Positions 1-8,103 of a stretch of DNA of 64,000 bases are shown piece by piece. The notes under the pieces were generated by a model. The model did not search any database. It saw only the letters and a list, made by a program, of their open reading frames with translations, and was not told where the DNA came from. Source of the stretch: Anabaena sp. WA102 (GTDB lineage Bacteria > Cyanobacteriota > Cyanobacteriia > Cyanobacteriales > Nostocaceae). The position numbers were made by a program, and so were the translations under genes. The stretch is from NCBI RefSeq assembly GCF_001277295.1, contig NZ_CP011456.1, positions 1,054,001-1,118,000 on the forward strand, in the 5' to 3' direction. Every line of letters begins with the position of its first letter. Positions within the stretch are counted from its first letter, which is position 1.

Positions 1-596
1 TCCTGTTCTGCCCTCGCTTTCTCCTGTTCAAGGCTTTTGCGTAGTTCTAACGGAGATAGGAAGAGATTGCCTTGATGATCATAAATATTTAGAGTTGACG
101 CTGTTAGTTCAAACCGAATACCCAAACGAGGACTCAGCCAATGATCCATGTTTTCAATGGATATGAGTTCTTCGTTGGCTCTGGTAAAACCCATCAATTC
201 ATTAGAGTCTGGGTTATATATATAGTATTCTTCCACATCATAGCGGTTATAGAATAACAATTTACGGCTCATTTCTTTGAGGGTATTGCCTGGAGACAAA
301 ATCTCAAACACTACTTGAGGAGGAATATTATCTTCTTGCCATTGCCGGTATGACCCCCGATCGCCTTTGGGTCGGCCAAAGGCCACGAGGACATCGGGAG
401 CGACACGAATATCGGGACGACCTTCAACGGGATACCACAGCAGATCTCCGTCCACAAAAACGGTCTCGTCATTGGCAAAGAGGGAGTCGAGATTTTCTTT
501 AATCAGGACAATCCAGCGAAATTGCTTGGTGTTATCTGCCATGGGCTGACCATCACTGTCGGGATAGATTATGGTTTTATCTAGAGCTACAGTCAT
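1..596 (-). CDS. Uma2 family (DUF820) putative endonuclease, 3' end outside window
   Basis: The minus-strand frame opens at the ATG at 594-596 and runs off the left edge. The translation begins MTVALDKTIIYPDSDGQ and contains the Uma2-type core: a PDIRVAPDVLVAFG segment, then VVFEILSPGNTLKEM, then a YYIYNPDSNELMGF stretch. Uma2 proteins have a PD-(D/E)XK nuclease-like fold and are multicopy in cyanobacteria; their cellular role is unsettled. The visible end enters a charged ELRKSLEQEKARAEQ stretch, the usual coiled-coil tail of this family. No operon partner is visible, and the next gene downstream is outside the window. The family is clear; nuclease activity is inferred only. Confidence 0.85.
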   Translation of the reverse strand, partial: MTVALDKTIIYPDSDGQPMADNTKQFRWIVLIKENLDSLFANDETVFVDGDLLWYPVEGRPDIRVAPDVLVAFGRPKGDRGSYRQWQEDNIPPQVVFEILSPGNTLKEMSRKLLFYNRYDVEEYYIYNPDSNELMGFTRANEELISIENMDHWLSPRLGIRFELTASTLNIYDHQGNLFLSPLELRKSLEQEKARAEQ

Positions 597-672
597 TGTT
601 TTTGCTTCCCTCTACTTAATAGTTAAGTTATTAATATTCAATTCCTTCCATATACTAGGTAATTGGTAATAA

Positions 673-777
673 AAACTCTGGTTTCATCCTGTTCATCTTT
701 TAATCCTGGACATCCTGATAGCGAAGCGTGGCGTTAGCCATTTCTGACAATTTACCTAACCAGCAATTTACATTACA
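673..777. repeat. Dispersed repeat, copy 1 (partner at 10008-10083)
   Basis: The segment reads CTCTGGTTTCATCCTGTTCA, then ATCCTGG.CATCCTGAT and TCTGACAATTTACCTAAC.AGCAA. The same words occur at 10008-10083. The ATCCTG-rich core is the same motif that forms the tandem array at 43767-45103. Between the two halves this copy carries an extra insertion containing GCGAAGCGTGGCGTTAGCCAT. Confidence 0.6.
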
Positions 778-910
778 GCGATTTTTAGGTAAATAAACCA
801 CATTTTAAAGTCTCACGCAATCTCTCTTAGAGATCCCGAAGGGTAGGCGCAAAGTCGCAAAGGAAGAAAGGAATATAAAACAAAAGTGTGGTACAAGTAC
901 ATTACTAATT

Positions 911-988
911 TTAATCGGGAAGAAATTCTGGATCAAGTAGATCATCGGCAGAAAACGGACAACTTTCAGGAAAAAGATCAGCAACGCC
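911..988 (-). pseudogene. DUF29 C-terminal remnant
   Basis: On the minus strand this reads GVADLFPESCPFSADDLLDP, then EFLPD and a stop (TAA at 911-913). It matches the C-terminal signature of the two intact DUF29 genes here (15794-16246 ends near FPETCPFQLDEIINPDFWPD). Nothing upstream extends the match, so only about 25 codons survive. Confidence 0.6.
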
Positions 989-999
989 CTGAATTTTTT

Positions 1000-1140
1000 A
1001 TGGTCAGAATCTATTAGTACAGCATGGCGTAAGTAAAGCAACCATTCTTAATAGCTATTCCGGGTTGGGGTAAATAAATTTCATAGTGTTGTTGATCAAT
1101 CATTGGAAGGGCGCAGGCCCTGCGCCCCTACTTTCTGAAT
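1000..1140. repeat. Dispersed repeat, copy 1 (partner near 31811-31950)
   Basis: The words ACAGCATGGCG, AAGTAAAGCAACCATTCTTA, GGGTTGGGGTAAATAAATTT and a GGGCGCAG/CTGCGCCC palindrome recur at 31811-31950. The ATGGTCAGAATCTA piece lies before the shared core here but after it in the second copy, so the two are permuted as if cut from a tandem arrangement. Confidence 0.55.
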
Positions 1141-1388
1141 TCGGCGTTGCTGAATCGAGGTATGAAATTTCCAAATTGAACCTTTAAAAATCTTACCTTT
1201 GCGTCTTTGCGCCTTTGCGTGAGACTAAAATTCATCCCCTTAATTAGCAACGCCCCTTTTTTCAATAGTCGAGAAACCAGAGCGATCGCTTTTTAAGCTG
1301 TACTGCATTTAATGGCGTTGCTGAAACCAAGTATGAATTTGGGTGTAGAGACGTTTCTCATGTAGGGATTCTCGTCTATAAATGTTTA

Positions 1389-2609
1389 TTACCTACCTTG
1401 AATGATATTTTCGTAAACAGAGATCATTTTTAATGCTATTTTATCCCATGTATAATTATCTAGTATAAACTGCCGGGATCGATCGCCCATTTCCTTCGAT
1501 TCTTGAGGATGATCTAAGAAGTTTTCAATTGTAGTAGCAATATCATTAATATTAAGTTCTGTAACATATCCCAGATGTTGTTCCTGGACTATATCACTGA
1601 GAGCTACACCAGGGGTAACAATAACAGGAACACCAGCAGCTAGGGATTCTAGAACTGATATACCAAAGTTTTCGGAATAGGAAGTTAGGGCAAATATATC
1701 TGCTCCTTGCATTAATAAATCCTTTGTTTCGCCCTTGACAAATCCTGTAAAGTGTGTTCTCTCTTCAATTCCATGAGTTGTGACTAAAGTTTTTATCTCA
1801 GTTTCATAATCTGAATCGCCGCTACCTGCGACAATGAATGTGAAGCGGTAATCAGATAACTTACCTAATGCTGGAATTAGGTAATCTAAACCTTTTTTAG
1901 GATGTAAGCGGGATAAAAATAAGATAATTGGTTCATCTGCGGGGATGTTCAGGTATTTTTGTAGCTTTTCACGAGCATTAAGAATTCTTTGAGGGGGATA
2001 AATACCCAGGGGGAGGACAAAGCTGGAAGAAGTCAAATTTAATGGTGATGCTTCTTTTTGTTCTGAAACGGAGGTAAAATGGGTTGATTGACTGTGATTA
2101 AGAAAATATTTTGCTATTAGGTTAATATATAGTTGTTTTTTGAAAGTCTTTTGTTGCAGTGACCATTCACAGAGTTGTCCGTGTCCAGTAATAATATAGG
2201 GGACTTTTTGGTGATGTGCGATCGCCATTGCTATAGTCGGAGCATAGGAGAAAATACCATGAATATGTAATAAGTCATAATTACGGATATTTTTCCATAA
2301 CCAAATAGTAAAATCTCCTGAATAAGAAAATTCTCTAATTGCATTAATAGGAGGAGAAAACCGAGGAAAGAACTGGACAGGAACTTGTTGATAATCTATA
2401 AATTTTCCTAAAGGTACATCCAATAAATCCGTTCCATTATCGTTAGTGGTGACAATTTCTGCATCAATATCATTTTTTCTTAAAGCTTTGACCATTTCTA
2501 AAATAGCCTGACTCGGACCGCCGCGAACGGCTGCAACAGAGGGAATTATATGGAGAACTTTGATCTTGTCACCTGATTTATTTAAGACTTTTTTAATTTT
2601 AGCTTGCAT
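1389..2609 (-). CDS. Glycosyltransferase family 4 (GT-B fold)
   Basis: The 406-aa product transfers a sugar from a nucleotide-sugar donor, probably during repeat-unit assembly on the cytoplasmic face of the membrane. The glycine-rich acceptor-side loop (AVRGGPSQ, residues 28-34) and HIHGIFSYAP lie in the N-terminal Rossmann domain. The C-terminal domain has FLSRLHPKKGLDYLIPAL and the donor-binding E-x7-E motif (ENFGISVLESLAAG, E313 and E321). Length is normal for GT4. The ATG start lies inside a 44-bp direct repeat, the other copy of which is upstream at 2731-2774. It is the last gene of the minus-strand polysaccharide series. Donor and acceptor cannot be read from sequence. Confidence 0.88.
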   Translation of the reverse strand: MQAKIKKVLNKSGDKIKVLHIIPSVAAVRGGPSQAILEMVKALRKNDIDAEIVTTNDNGTDLLDVPLGKFIDYQQVPVQFFPRFSPPINAIREFSYSGDFTIWLWKNIRNYDLLHIHGIFSYAPTIAMAIAHHQKVPYIITGHGQLCEWSLQQKTFKKQLYINLIAKYFLNHSQSTHFTSVSEQKEASPLNLTSSSFVLPLGIYPPQRILNAREKLQKYLNIPADEPIILFLSRLHPKKGLDYLIPALGKLSDYRFTFIVAGSGDSDYETEIKTLVTTHGIEERTHFTGFVKGETKDLLMQGADIFALTSYSENFGISVLESLAAGVPVIVTPGVALSDIVQEQHLGYVTELNINDIATTIENFLDHPQESKEMGDRSRQFILDNYTWDKIALKMISVYENIIQGR

Positions 2610-2774
2610 GGATATTCATTAGCCTTCATGTGTAAGTATTCAGCTATAGCACTTGTTTCCAGATCCCTGACTTCTAAGATAGATTTATCCTTTCCGAATA
2701 CAATCAATCAAAGAAGTCGGGGATCTTAGGACTTTTTTGATTTTAGCTTGCATGGATGTTAATTAGCCTTTATG
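2587..2774. repeat. 44-bp direct repeat bracketing a hairpin element
   Basis: About 44 bp at 2587-2630, covering the start codon and first nine codons of the GT4 gene plus its leader, recurs at 2731-2774 with few changes. Between them lie about 100 bp starting GTAAGTATTCAGCTATAGC (the end of the element at 4127-4248) and containing the arms AGATCCCTGACTTCT (2661-2675) and AGAAGTCGGGGATCT (2712-2726). The upstream copy creates a short reading frame at 2684-2752, MQAKIKKVLRSPTSLIDCIR then two residues and a stop, out of frame with the gene. Confidence 0.7.
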
Positions 2775-3062
2775 TTTTTAATTTTTTGCTGACAAGATAA
2801 CAAATACCTCTTCCTGCTCTTCAAAAACAACGACAGACTCACGCTTAATTAGGGTTTGCTGAATAAAGATAAAACTTTTTATTAATAAGAGTTTTACGAA
2901 TTTTTATCACAAAAAGGTGATGTGGTATTTAGAGTCTCAAAATCCTTGCATTTTTATTGAAAATTAGAGGACGAATTTGAAAAGACAAATTAAATAGCAA
3001 GCGGTCATGTAACCAGAAATATCAGACCAGCAAAAAAGAACTTTTTTTCATGAATAATATAC
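2775..3062. other. Intergenic, nothing recognised
   Basis: AT-rich spacer between the GT2 gene and the repeat at 2587-2774. I see no reading frame, no RNA gene and no copy of the repeat families found elsewhere. Confidence 0.5.
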
Positions 3063-3932
3063 TCAAATAAACTGGGGAAATATTGCCAACACATAAGGTC
3101 TTAAAAACCTTAATATCCATAGCCAACCCAAATATTTATAGGAATAAACTAACCATGGTTTGACTGGGAAATTTTTCGGGCTAGTGATAAGCTTGAGCCT
3201 TTGTAAAAGGGGTAATGATTTCCAATTTCCTTGATTAAGACCAGAATACAGTTTGTAATCTCCCTCATCTTGCTCACAGCAGCCTACTATATCTTTACAG
3301 ACGAATATTTTAAATCCGTGCAAGAAACACCGATAGCCATAATCAGAATCACCCATTGCATGAATAAAAATTGGATTAAGATTGCCTACTTTAAATGCAG
3401 CAGCTTTGGGAATTAGTACACAGTTTCCATTAAAATAATGGCATTCTAAATCTTCATCTGGCGAGTAAACAATCTGACCTTTGGGTACAAATTTTGAGCC
3501 AACTGAGCGATAACCACTATAAATGACCTGGCCATCATGGGGATTGGATAATGGACCAACAACTATACACTCTCTCCCAAAAAGGGAGAAGTTTTTTTGA
3601 TAAGAGTTCAAAAGTTCTTTTATGGCACTAGGATTCAGAATTACGTCATCATTGAGCCACAGGTAAAAATCATAGCCTGTTTTCATAGCCTGCCCAAAGC
3701 CTAAACGCATTCCCCCTGACCAATATAAATTCCCGGAACCTTGAATAATTTTAACTTCAGGGAACTGCCTAGATACTACTTCACTTGTTTGATCTGTACT
3801 GCCATCATCTACCAGATAGACAGTAAGATTAACGTCTTGAGTGCTGGATAATGAGGTATATAAGGAACTTAAGCAGTTAAGGGTTTTTTGTCGCCGATTG
3901 TAACAGGTCAAAATTGCTGCAACTTCTAACAT
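3063..3932 (-). CDS. Glycosyltransferase family 2
   Basis: 289-aa GT-A enzyme. It begins with AAILTCYNRRQKTLNCLSSL, has a nucleotide-binding DDGS (residues 42-45) and the metal-binding region LWLNDDVILN (NDD at 94-96). The NLYWSGGMRLGFGQA stretch (69-83) is typical of the rhamnosyl/galactofuranosyl-like GT2 subgroup. No membrane segment is evident. It lies between the GT4 and the EpsG-like polymerase, separated from the latter by a small mobile element, and probably adds one residue of the surface polysaccharide. Substrate unknown. Confidence 0.88.
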   Translation of the reverse strand: MLEVAAILTCYNRRQKTLNCLSSLYTSLSSTQDVNLTVYLVDDGSTDQTSEVVSRQFPEVKIIQGSGNLYWSGGMRLGFGQAMKTGYDFYLWLNDDVILNPSAIKELLNSYQKNFSLFGRECIVVGPLSNPHDGQVIYSGYRSVGSKFVPKGQIVYSPDEDLECHYFNGNCVLIPKAAAFKVGNLNPIFIHAMGDSDYGYRCFLHGFKIFVCKDIVGCCEQDEGDYKLYSGLNQGNWKSLPLLQRLKLITSPKNFPVKPWLVYSYKYLGWLWILRFLRPYVLAIFPQFI

Positions 3933-4126
3933 AAATTTTACTAAAAAGTTTTACCCTGAGCCTACAGATACTAATATCATATTATCAAAATAATGTTAAA
4001 AATTGCCATTGAACTGATTATTTTATTTATTTTGCAACAATCAATTACAGCAAATTGTAATCAACCATGCCACAAATAAAAATGGTGAAAACCAGTACCA
4101 AACTTCATTCTGCGATTAATTTTTGT

Positions 4127-4248
4127 GTAAGTATTCAGCTATAGCGCTCGTTCATACCCAGATCCCCGACTTCTTTTATTAATTGTGTCCATAAATGATA
4201 AATTGATCACAGAAGTCGGGGATCTTTTTACCTCACCTGAATTCTTAC
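4127..4248. mobile_element. Small inverted-repeat element (MITE-like), copy 1
   Basis: A 122-bp element with inverted ends GTAAGTATTCAG and CTGAATTCTTAC. It encloses the arms AGATCCCCGACTTCT (4160-4174) and AGAAGTCGGGGATCT (4211-4225). Its reverse complement recurs almost base for base at 5742-5860, on the other side of the EpsG-like gene. No coding capacity; a transposase in trans is presumed. Confidence 0.75.
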
Positions 4249-4269
4249 ATTTTTGTTGTGGTTTTGATC

Positions 4270-5643
4270 TCAAACTGCTGTAAGTCCTCTATACAAATAT
4301 TGGATATAGTCAAACATATTTGCATTAAGAGGATTGCCACTCCATATCTGACTTTGACCTGCAAGAGATCCTGCAACTATACGGTAGGAAAAGTAGAGAA
4401 CTTTAGTAATAATTGCCATGAACATAATGGACGAAAAAAGGTTTAATTCATGAGTTAGTTTTTTAGAATTAAATACAATGGTGTAAAAGAAACCAGATAA
4501 CCCGGCTAAGAAATATACCGACCTTCCAAAAGCAGGTAGAAAATAGTAAAACGCAAATAAAGCAACAAGGTTTACTAAAAACATAATAGACCATGAGTAA
4601 CAATAAACATCTTCATCTTTGAATTTGATCATTAAAAGTGATGTGAGCAAAAAACATATATCAACAATAACTGATTTCCATAGGTCTTTACTGAGTCCTA
4701 GTAAATAGTTATATGAATCTTTGTAGCGGTCTATCTTCACAATCAGATATGGAAATATAGCTTGCAAATTACTATTATTTCTAACCAACACTAAAAAAGT
4801 AGGTAGTCCGATTATAATAAATATCAAACTTCCATAAAAGAAAAAATTGTTGCGGATTAAATTATTAAAAAATCTTTTTAAGATTCTCATTGTTTTGAAC
4901 TGAAACTTTACTTGAGTAAAATTATCACTTAAGGGCAGAGCAATCATTGCCGGGGCAATAAATAGAAATAAGCTACTATGGGTAAACATTGCTAATGATA
5001 GCAGGATAACTTTTTGCCACAAAGAGAAAGTATAAATGAAAAAAACTAAAAATATGAAACCGTAAAACTGTCTCATTAAAAACATTTGGATAAAATAATT
5101 TCCGGAGGTAATATTAAGCAAAATAATTGTAGGATAGTATGATGGCATAAATCTTATAGCAATGAGCATGAATGCTAAATTCATTGTCAAAGCTTGAACT
5201 AAAATAAAGGAATATGCATTAGAATTGAACAGCAATTTTATAAAATTTGGGATTATGAATGTCACTGGTTCCATACTCCTAGCAGTCATATACTCAAAAA
5301 AAGGCTGATTTCCCAGTCCTTTGTAGATTTCCACATACGCTTCTAAATCACTGATCACCTGATATGTAGATGCAATAATTGTAATTGTAAAGAGTACGAG
5401 AAAAAGGGAAAAAGAGTTTAGACTCAAAATATTTTGTTTCGGTTTGTTTGTAGTAACTAACCGAGAAATATGTATTTGCGAAAATAGTAATAAAGGTATT
5501 ATACCTAGTATTGGCGATAATGTCCAAATACTTAATCCAAATAATAAAATAGAATAGCGAAAATTAGAAAAAAGACTAAATACTTGATGGAAAATATTTG
5601 GTTTGTTATAGTTATTCACATCACTTTTCAGAAGAATACTCAT
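4270..5643 (-). CDS. EpsG/Wzy-like polysaccharide polymerase (multi-pass membrane protein)
   Basis: The 457-aa protein is strongly hydrophobic with about ten or more predicted membrane segments, for example ILGIIPLLLFSQI, LFLVLFTITIIAS and FFYGSLIFIIIGL. The first periplasmic-type loop contains SDLEAYVEIYKGL followed by EYMTARSMEPVTFIIPNF, the pattern of EpsG-family polymerases. Such proteins join lipid-linked repeat units at the outer face of the plasma membrane. Length fits Wzy/EpsG proteins. It stands alone between two inverted copies of a 120-bp element and codon use is very AT-rich, so acquisition or exchange as a cassette is possible. Sequence divergence makes polymerase specificity unreadable. 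Confidence 0.75.
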   Translation of the reverse strand: MSILLKSDVNNYNKPNIFHQVFSLFSNFRYSILLFGLSIWTLSPILGIIPLLLFSQIHISRLVTTNKPKQNILSLNSFSLFLVLFTITIIASTYQVISDLEAYVEIYKGLGNQPFFEYMTARSMEPVTFIIPNFIKLLFNSNAYSFILVQALTMNLAFMLIAIRFMPSYYPTIILLNITSGNYFIQMFLMRQFYGFIFLVFFIYTFSLWQKVILLSLAMFTHSSLFLFIAPAMIALPLSDNFTQVKFQFKTMRILKRFFNNLIRNNFFFYGSLIFIIIGLPTFLVLVRNNSNLQAIFPYLIVKIDRYKDSYNYLLGLSKDLWKSVIVDICFLLTSLLMIKFKDEDVYCYSWSIMFLVNLVALFAFYYFLPAFGRSVYFLAGLSGFFYTIVFNSKKLTHELNLFSSIMFMAIITKVLYFSYRIVAGSLAGQSQIWSGNPLNANMFDYIQYLYRGLTAV

Positions 5644-5741
5644 GGATTTTTATTAACCTTTGATGTAATTTTTGGTATCAAGTCTATTTATTAGAAAATA
5701 ACAAATTCATGCTTTATGGGGATAGATTTCATAATTTTATT

Positions 5742-5860
5742 GTAAGAATTCAGGTGAGGTAAAAAGATCCCCGACTTCTGTGATCAATTTATCATTTATG
5801 GACACAATTAATAAAAGAAGTCGGGGATCTGGGTATGAACGAGTGCTATTGAATACTTAC
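5742..5860. mobile_element. Small inverted-repeat element (MITE-like), copy 2, inverted
   Basis: Reverse-complement copy of 4127-4248: ends GTAAGAATTCAG and TGAATACTTAC, hairpin arms at 5765-5779 and 5816-5830. Most of the 120 bp are identical to copy 1, so the pair is recent or kept alike by gene conversion. Confidence 0.75.
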
Positions 5861-5898
5861 CTTTTATTTATTTAGCCAATTGTCATGTTTATTTTCAA

Positions 5899-6663
5899 TT
5901 ATGTTGGTTCTTCCGTACCTGTTATGCCAAATATGTTTAATCGGAAGAATATGGCATCAATCTGAAGGGTACGACCATCTCGTGGATCTGTAAAACCTTT
6001 TTGAATTGCCCAGAGACTAAAACCTTGTGAATTAAGTCGTTCTATCATTTCTAACCATAATCGCTGTCCTTCATAAAGAGGTACAAGGGATAGTTCACAT
6101 AGTACACCTTGGGCATTGGCGAGTGTTTCCTGAGCACCATCTAAAACCTGCCATTCAAAGCCCTGTGTATCTATTTTGATAAAGTAATTCTCTTTACCAC
6201 TAAGATAATTGGACGCAATAGAATCCAAACGAGCGATCGCTACTTTATCAGTACTGATATATGCAGATTTTACCGCAGCCGTTGCATGAGCCTCTAACAT
6301 AGGTAAGACTGAAGAGGATACCGAATTACCTGCGACGTTAATCTCAATTTCTCCGTCAAAATCTCCAATAGCAATTTTGGGGTGAACTTGCCACCAGGAG
6401 ACTCGATCAGCCTCTTGGTTTAGTTTTTTGTGGGCATCTGAGAGCGGTTCAAAGCTGACGATCCGCCCTTTATAGCCTATGGAGCGTAACTCAGTGGCGA
6501 ATTGTCCTGTATTAGCACCAATATCAAATACTAAATCTACACTAAATTTCTCCAGACCCTGGCGGAGTTGGAAAAATGGATTTTGACTGGGCGAAAGGCG
6601 ATGTAGATCAAGTCCTATTGCCTGTATTGATGACTTAACGGTTCTTTTTAAGATTTCTAGCAT
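5899..6663 (-). CDS. FkbM family SAM-dependent methyltransferase
   Basis: 254-aa enzyme. The SAM-binding loop is VFDIGANTGQF (DIGANTG at 47-53), followed by GRIVSFEPLSDAHKKL and the FkbM-type IKIDTQGFEWQVLDGA in the second half. FkbM enzymes O-methylate sugars or polyketides; in a polysaccharide locus a sugar O-methyl decoration is most likely. It starts with ATG at 6661-6663. It is transcribed with its neighbours on the minus strand, but spacers of over 200 bp on both sides argue against tight operon coupling. The exact acceptor is unknown. Confidence 0.87.
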   Translation of the reverse strand: MLEILKRTVKSSIQAIGLDLHRLSPSQNPFFQLRQGLEKFSVDLVFDIGANTGQFATELRSIGYKGRIVSFEPLSDAHKKLNQEADRVSWWQVHPKIAIGDFDGEIEINVAGNSVSSSVLPMLEAHATAAVKSAYISTDKVAIARLDSIASNYLSGKENYFIKIDTQGFEWQVLDGAQETLANAQGVLCELSLVPLYEGQRLWLEMIERLNSQGFSLWAIQKGFTDPRDGRTLQIDAIFFRLNIFGITGTEEPT

Positions 6664-6987
6664 ACTAGTTGTTTAATAGAACGTAATTATCAGAAGTGTT
6701 GAATGTTAAGATTTTGAGGATTGTGTCTAAGTTGTGCATTGGTATTGGTGATACCAAATTTGATCAATTAATGACTCTATTCTCAATAGACAATGGATTT
6801 TATCTGGGTAAAACGCAAAGATTGTAAAGTTTTATTGCAGGATTCAACACTTGTGCGTAATTATAAACATTTGGATATCCATCAGCCACCAATTTGACAG
6901 ACCATTTATCAAATTATTCTTACCCTCAACGAGTAGTCATAAGGATATCAGCAGAGAGATCCTCGTGGTTATTGAATAACCTCATAC
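6664..6987. other. Intergenic, nothing recognised
   Basis: 324 bases between the FkbM methyltransferase and the next glycosyltransferase. I find no reading frame, no hairpin of the recurring families and no RNA gene. Confidence 0.45.
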
Positions 6988-7893
6988 TTATTTCTTTATC
7001 ATTGATTTGAGTAAAAATTTTAAGTAGGCTAATCTGGAAACGCCAAACCAATTTTTTGAAATAAACTCATCTGCCTCGTAAATAATTTCCACTTGATTTG
7101 GATGTTTGAGAGGCCAATTCATTTGTTTTTCTATGAGCTTGGCTAAAATAGGATGGTCTCTTGTAGTATGAGTTGCATCATTCCTATAACCCATATTTTT
7201 CACAAGATTTATCGATGGAATTATGGTCAGTCCATGTTCGCGCCAACATGTGTAAATCCATTGATAATCCCAAATATCAGGCGCACCGGAATATACTCTA
7301 TCAAAATTTCTACTCCAACACCAGCGAAATATTTCTTTGCCAACACCTATACTATAAAGCCATCTAGTTTTTCTAAGGCTTGGCCAATCTAACATCCTAG
7401 GATCATATAAGTTCCAAGCCCTTCGCCAGGTTGCCCATCCCCACATTAAAGCAAATCTTGAGAAAAAATAACTAAAGTCTAGTGAGAAATTTCCTTGAAT
7501 ATTAGTTCCTGCAATAGACATAACCCGAGTATCGTCACGATAGCGAACTAACATATCCTCACAAAATTGGAAAAAAGTTAGATCTGGTAAACAATCATCT
7601 TCTAAAATAATTGCTTCTTCAACTTGCTCAAAAACCCAACTTATTCCGCTTGATACTCTTTGACCGGATCCTAAATTATGATCAGCATAATTGGTGAGAA
7701 CCTGACAATCCCAATCTACTTGTTTAATAATATCCTTGGCTCTTTGACATTTTTCGGCTTCTTCTGGGAATCTAGCACCATCAGCAATTACGAATAATTG
7801 CTTAGGTTGTGCTTGACGGATAGCATCAAATACAATTTGCGTTAAATCTGGGCGATTGAAAATAATAAAGGCTATTGGTGTTGATAGTGACAT
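6988..7893 (-). CDS. GT-A type glycosyltransferase (HlpA-like annotation group)
   Basis: 301-aa protein. The N-terminus is PIAFIIFNRPDLTQIVFDAI, the nucleotide-sugar fold opening of this group, with a metal-binding LEDDCLPDLTFF (EDD at 98-100) and SYFFSRFALMWGWATWRRAW near residues 140-160. Proteins of this type are often labelled hemolytic protein HlpA-like, but the fold and DxD-like motif point to a glycosyltransferase. It probably adds a sugar in the surface polysaccharide. The start is the ATG at 7891-7893. The substrate is not determinable. Confidence 0.8.
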   Translation of the reverse strand: MSLSTPIAFIIFNRPDLTQIVFDAIRQAQPKQLFVIADGARFPEEAEKCQRAKDIIKQVDWDCQVLTNYADHNLGSGQRVSSGISWVFEQVEEAIILEDDCLPDLTFFQFCEDMLVRYRDDTRVMSIAGTNIQGNFSLDFSYFFSRFALMWGWATWRRAWNLYDPRMLDWPSLRKTRWLYSIGVGKEIFRWCWSRNFDRVYSGAPDIWDYQWIYTCWREHGLTIIPSINLVKNMGYRNDATHTTRDHPILAKLIEKQMNWPLKHPNQVEIIYEADEFISKNWFGVSRLAYLKFLLKSMIKK

Positions 7894-8103
7894 ATAAGTA
7901 ATCTAAATTTGCTCTTATTAACAATACCTATGCCAATTTCCCAAATATAGGTCTGAAACCCAATAAACTCGTTACAATATCAATAGGATTTCAAGGTTTT
8001 GGCGAAGGTATTGATTAAGATTTAAAATCTTTGTTTGGATTTTAAAATCAGAATAGTACACTGAGGCGTAAGGGAATGAAACATTTTCAAACCTTGTAAT
8101 CAA

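Larger units (their letters stand above)
597..1388. other. Gene-poor interval with dispersed repeats
   Basis: No intact gene is seen in these 790 bases. They hold a DUF29 remnant (911-988), a repeat shared with 10008-10083 (about 673-777), a repeat shared with about 31811-31950 (about 1000-1140), and GCG-TTT-GCG type short repeats near 1195-1230. The open frame at 805-1041 on the minus strand overlaps the DUF29 remnant in another frame and is not taken as a gene. Confidence 0.6.

Noticed and set aside
805..1041. 78-aa minus-strand gene
   Set aside because: It overlaps a DUF29 remnant in a different frame and a dispersed repeat; no family pattern of its own.
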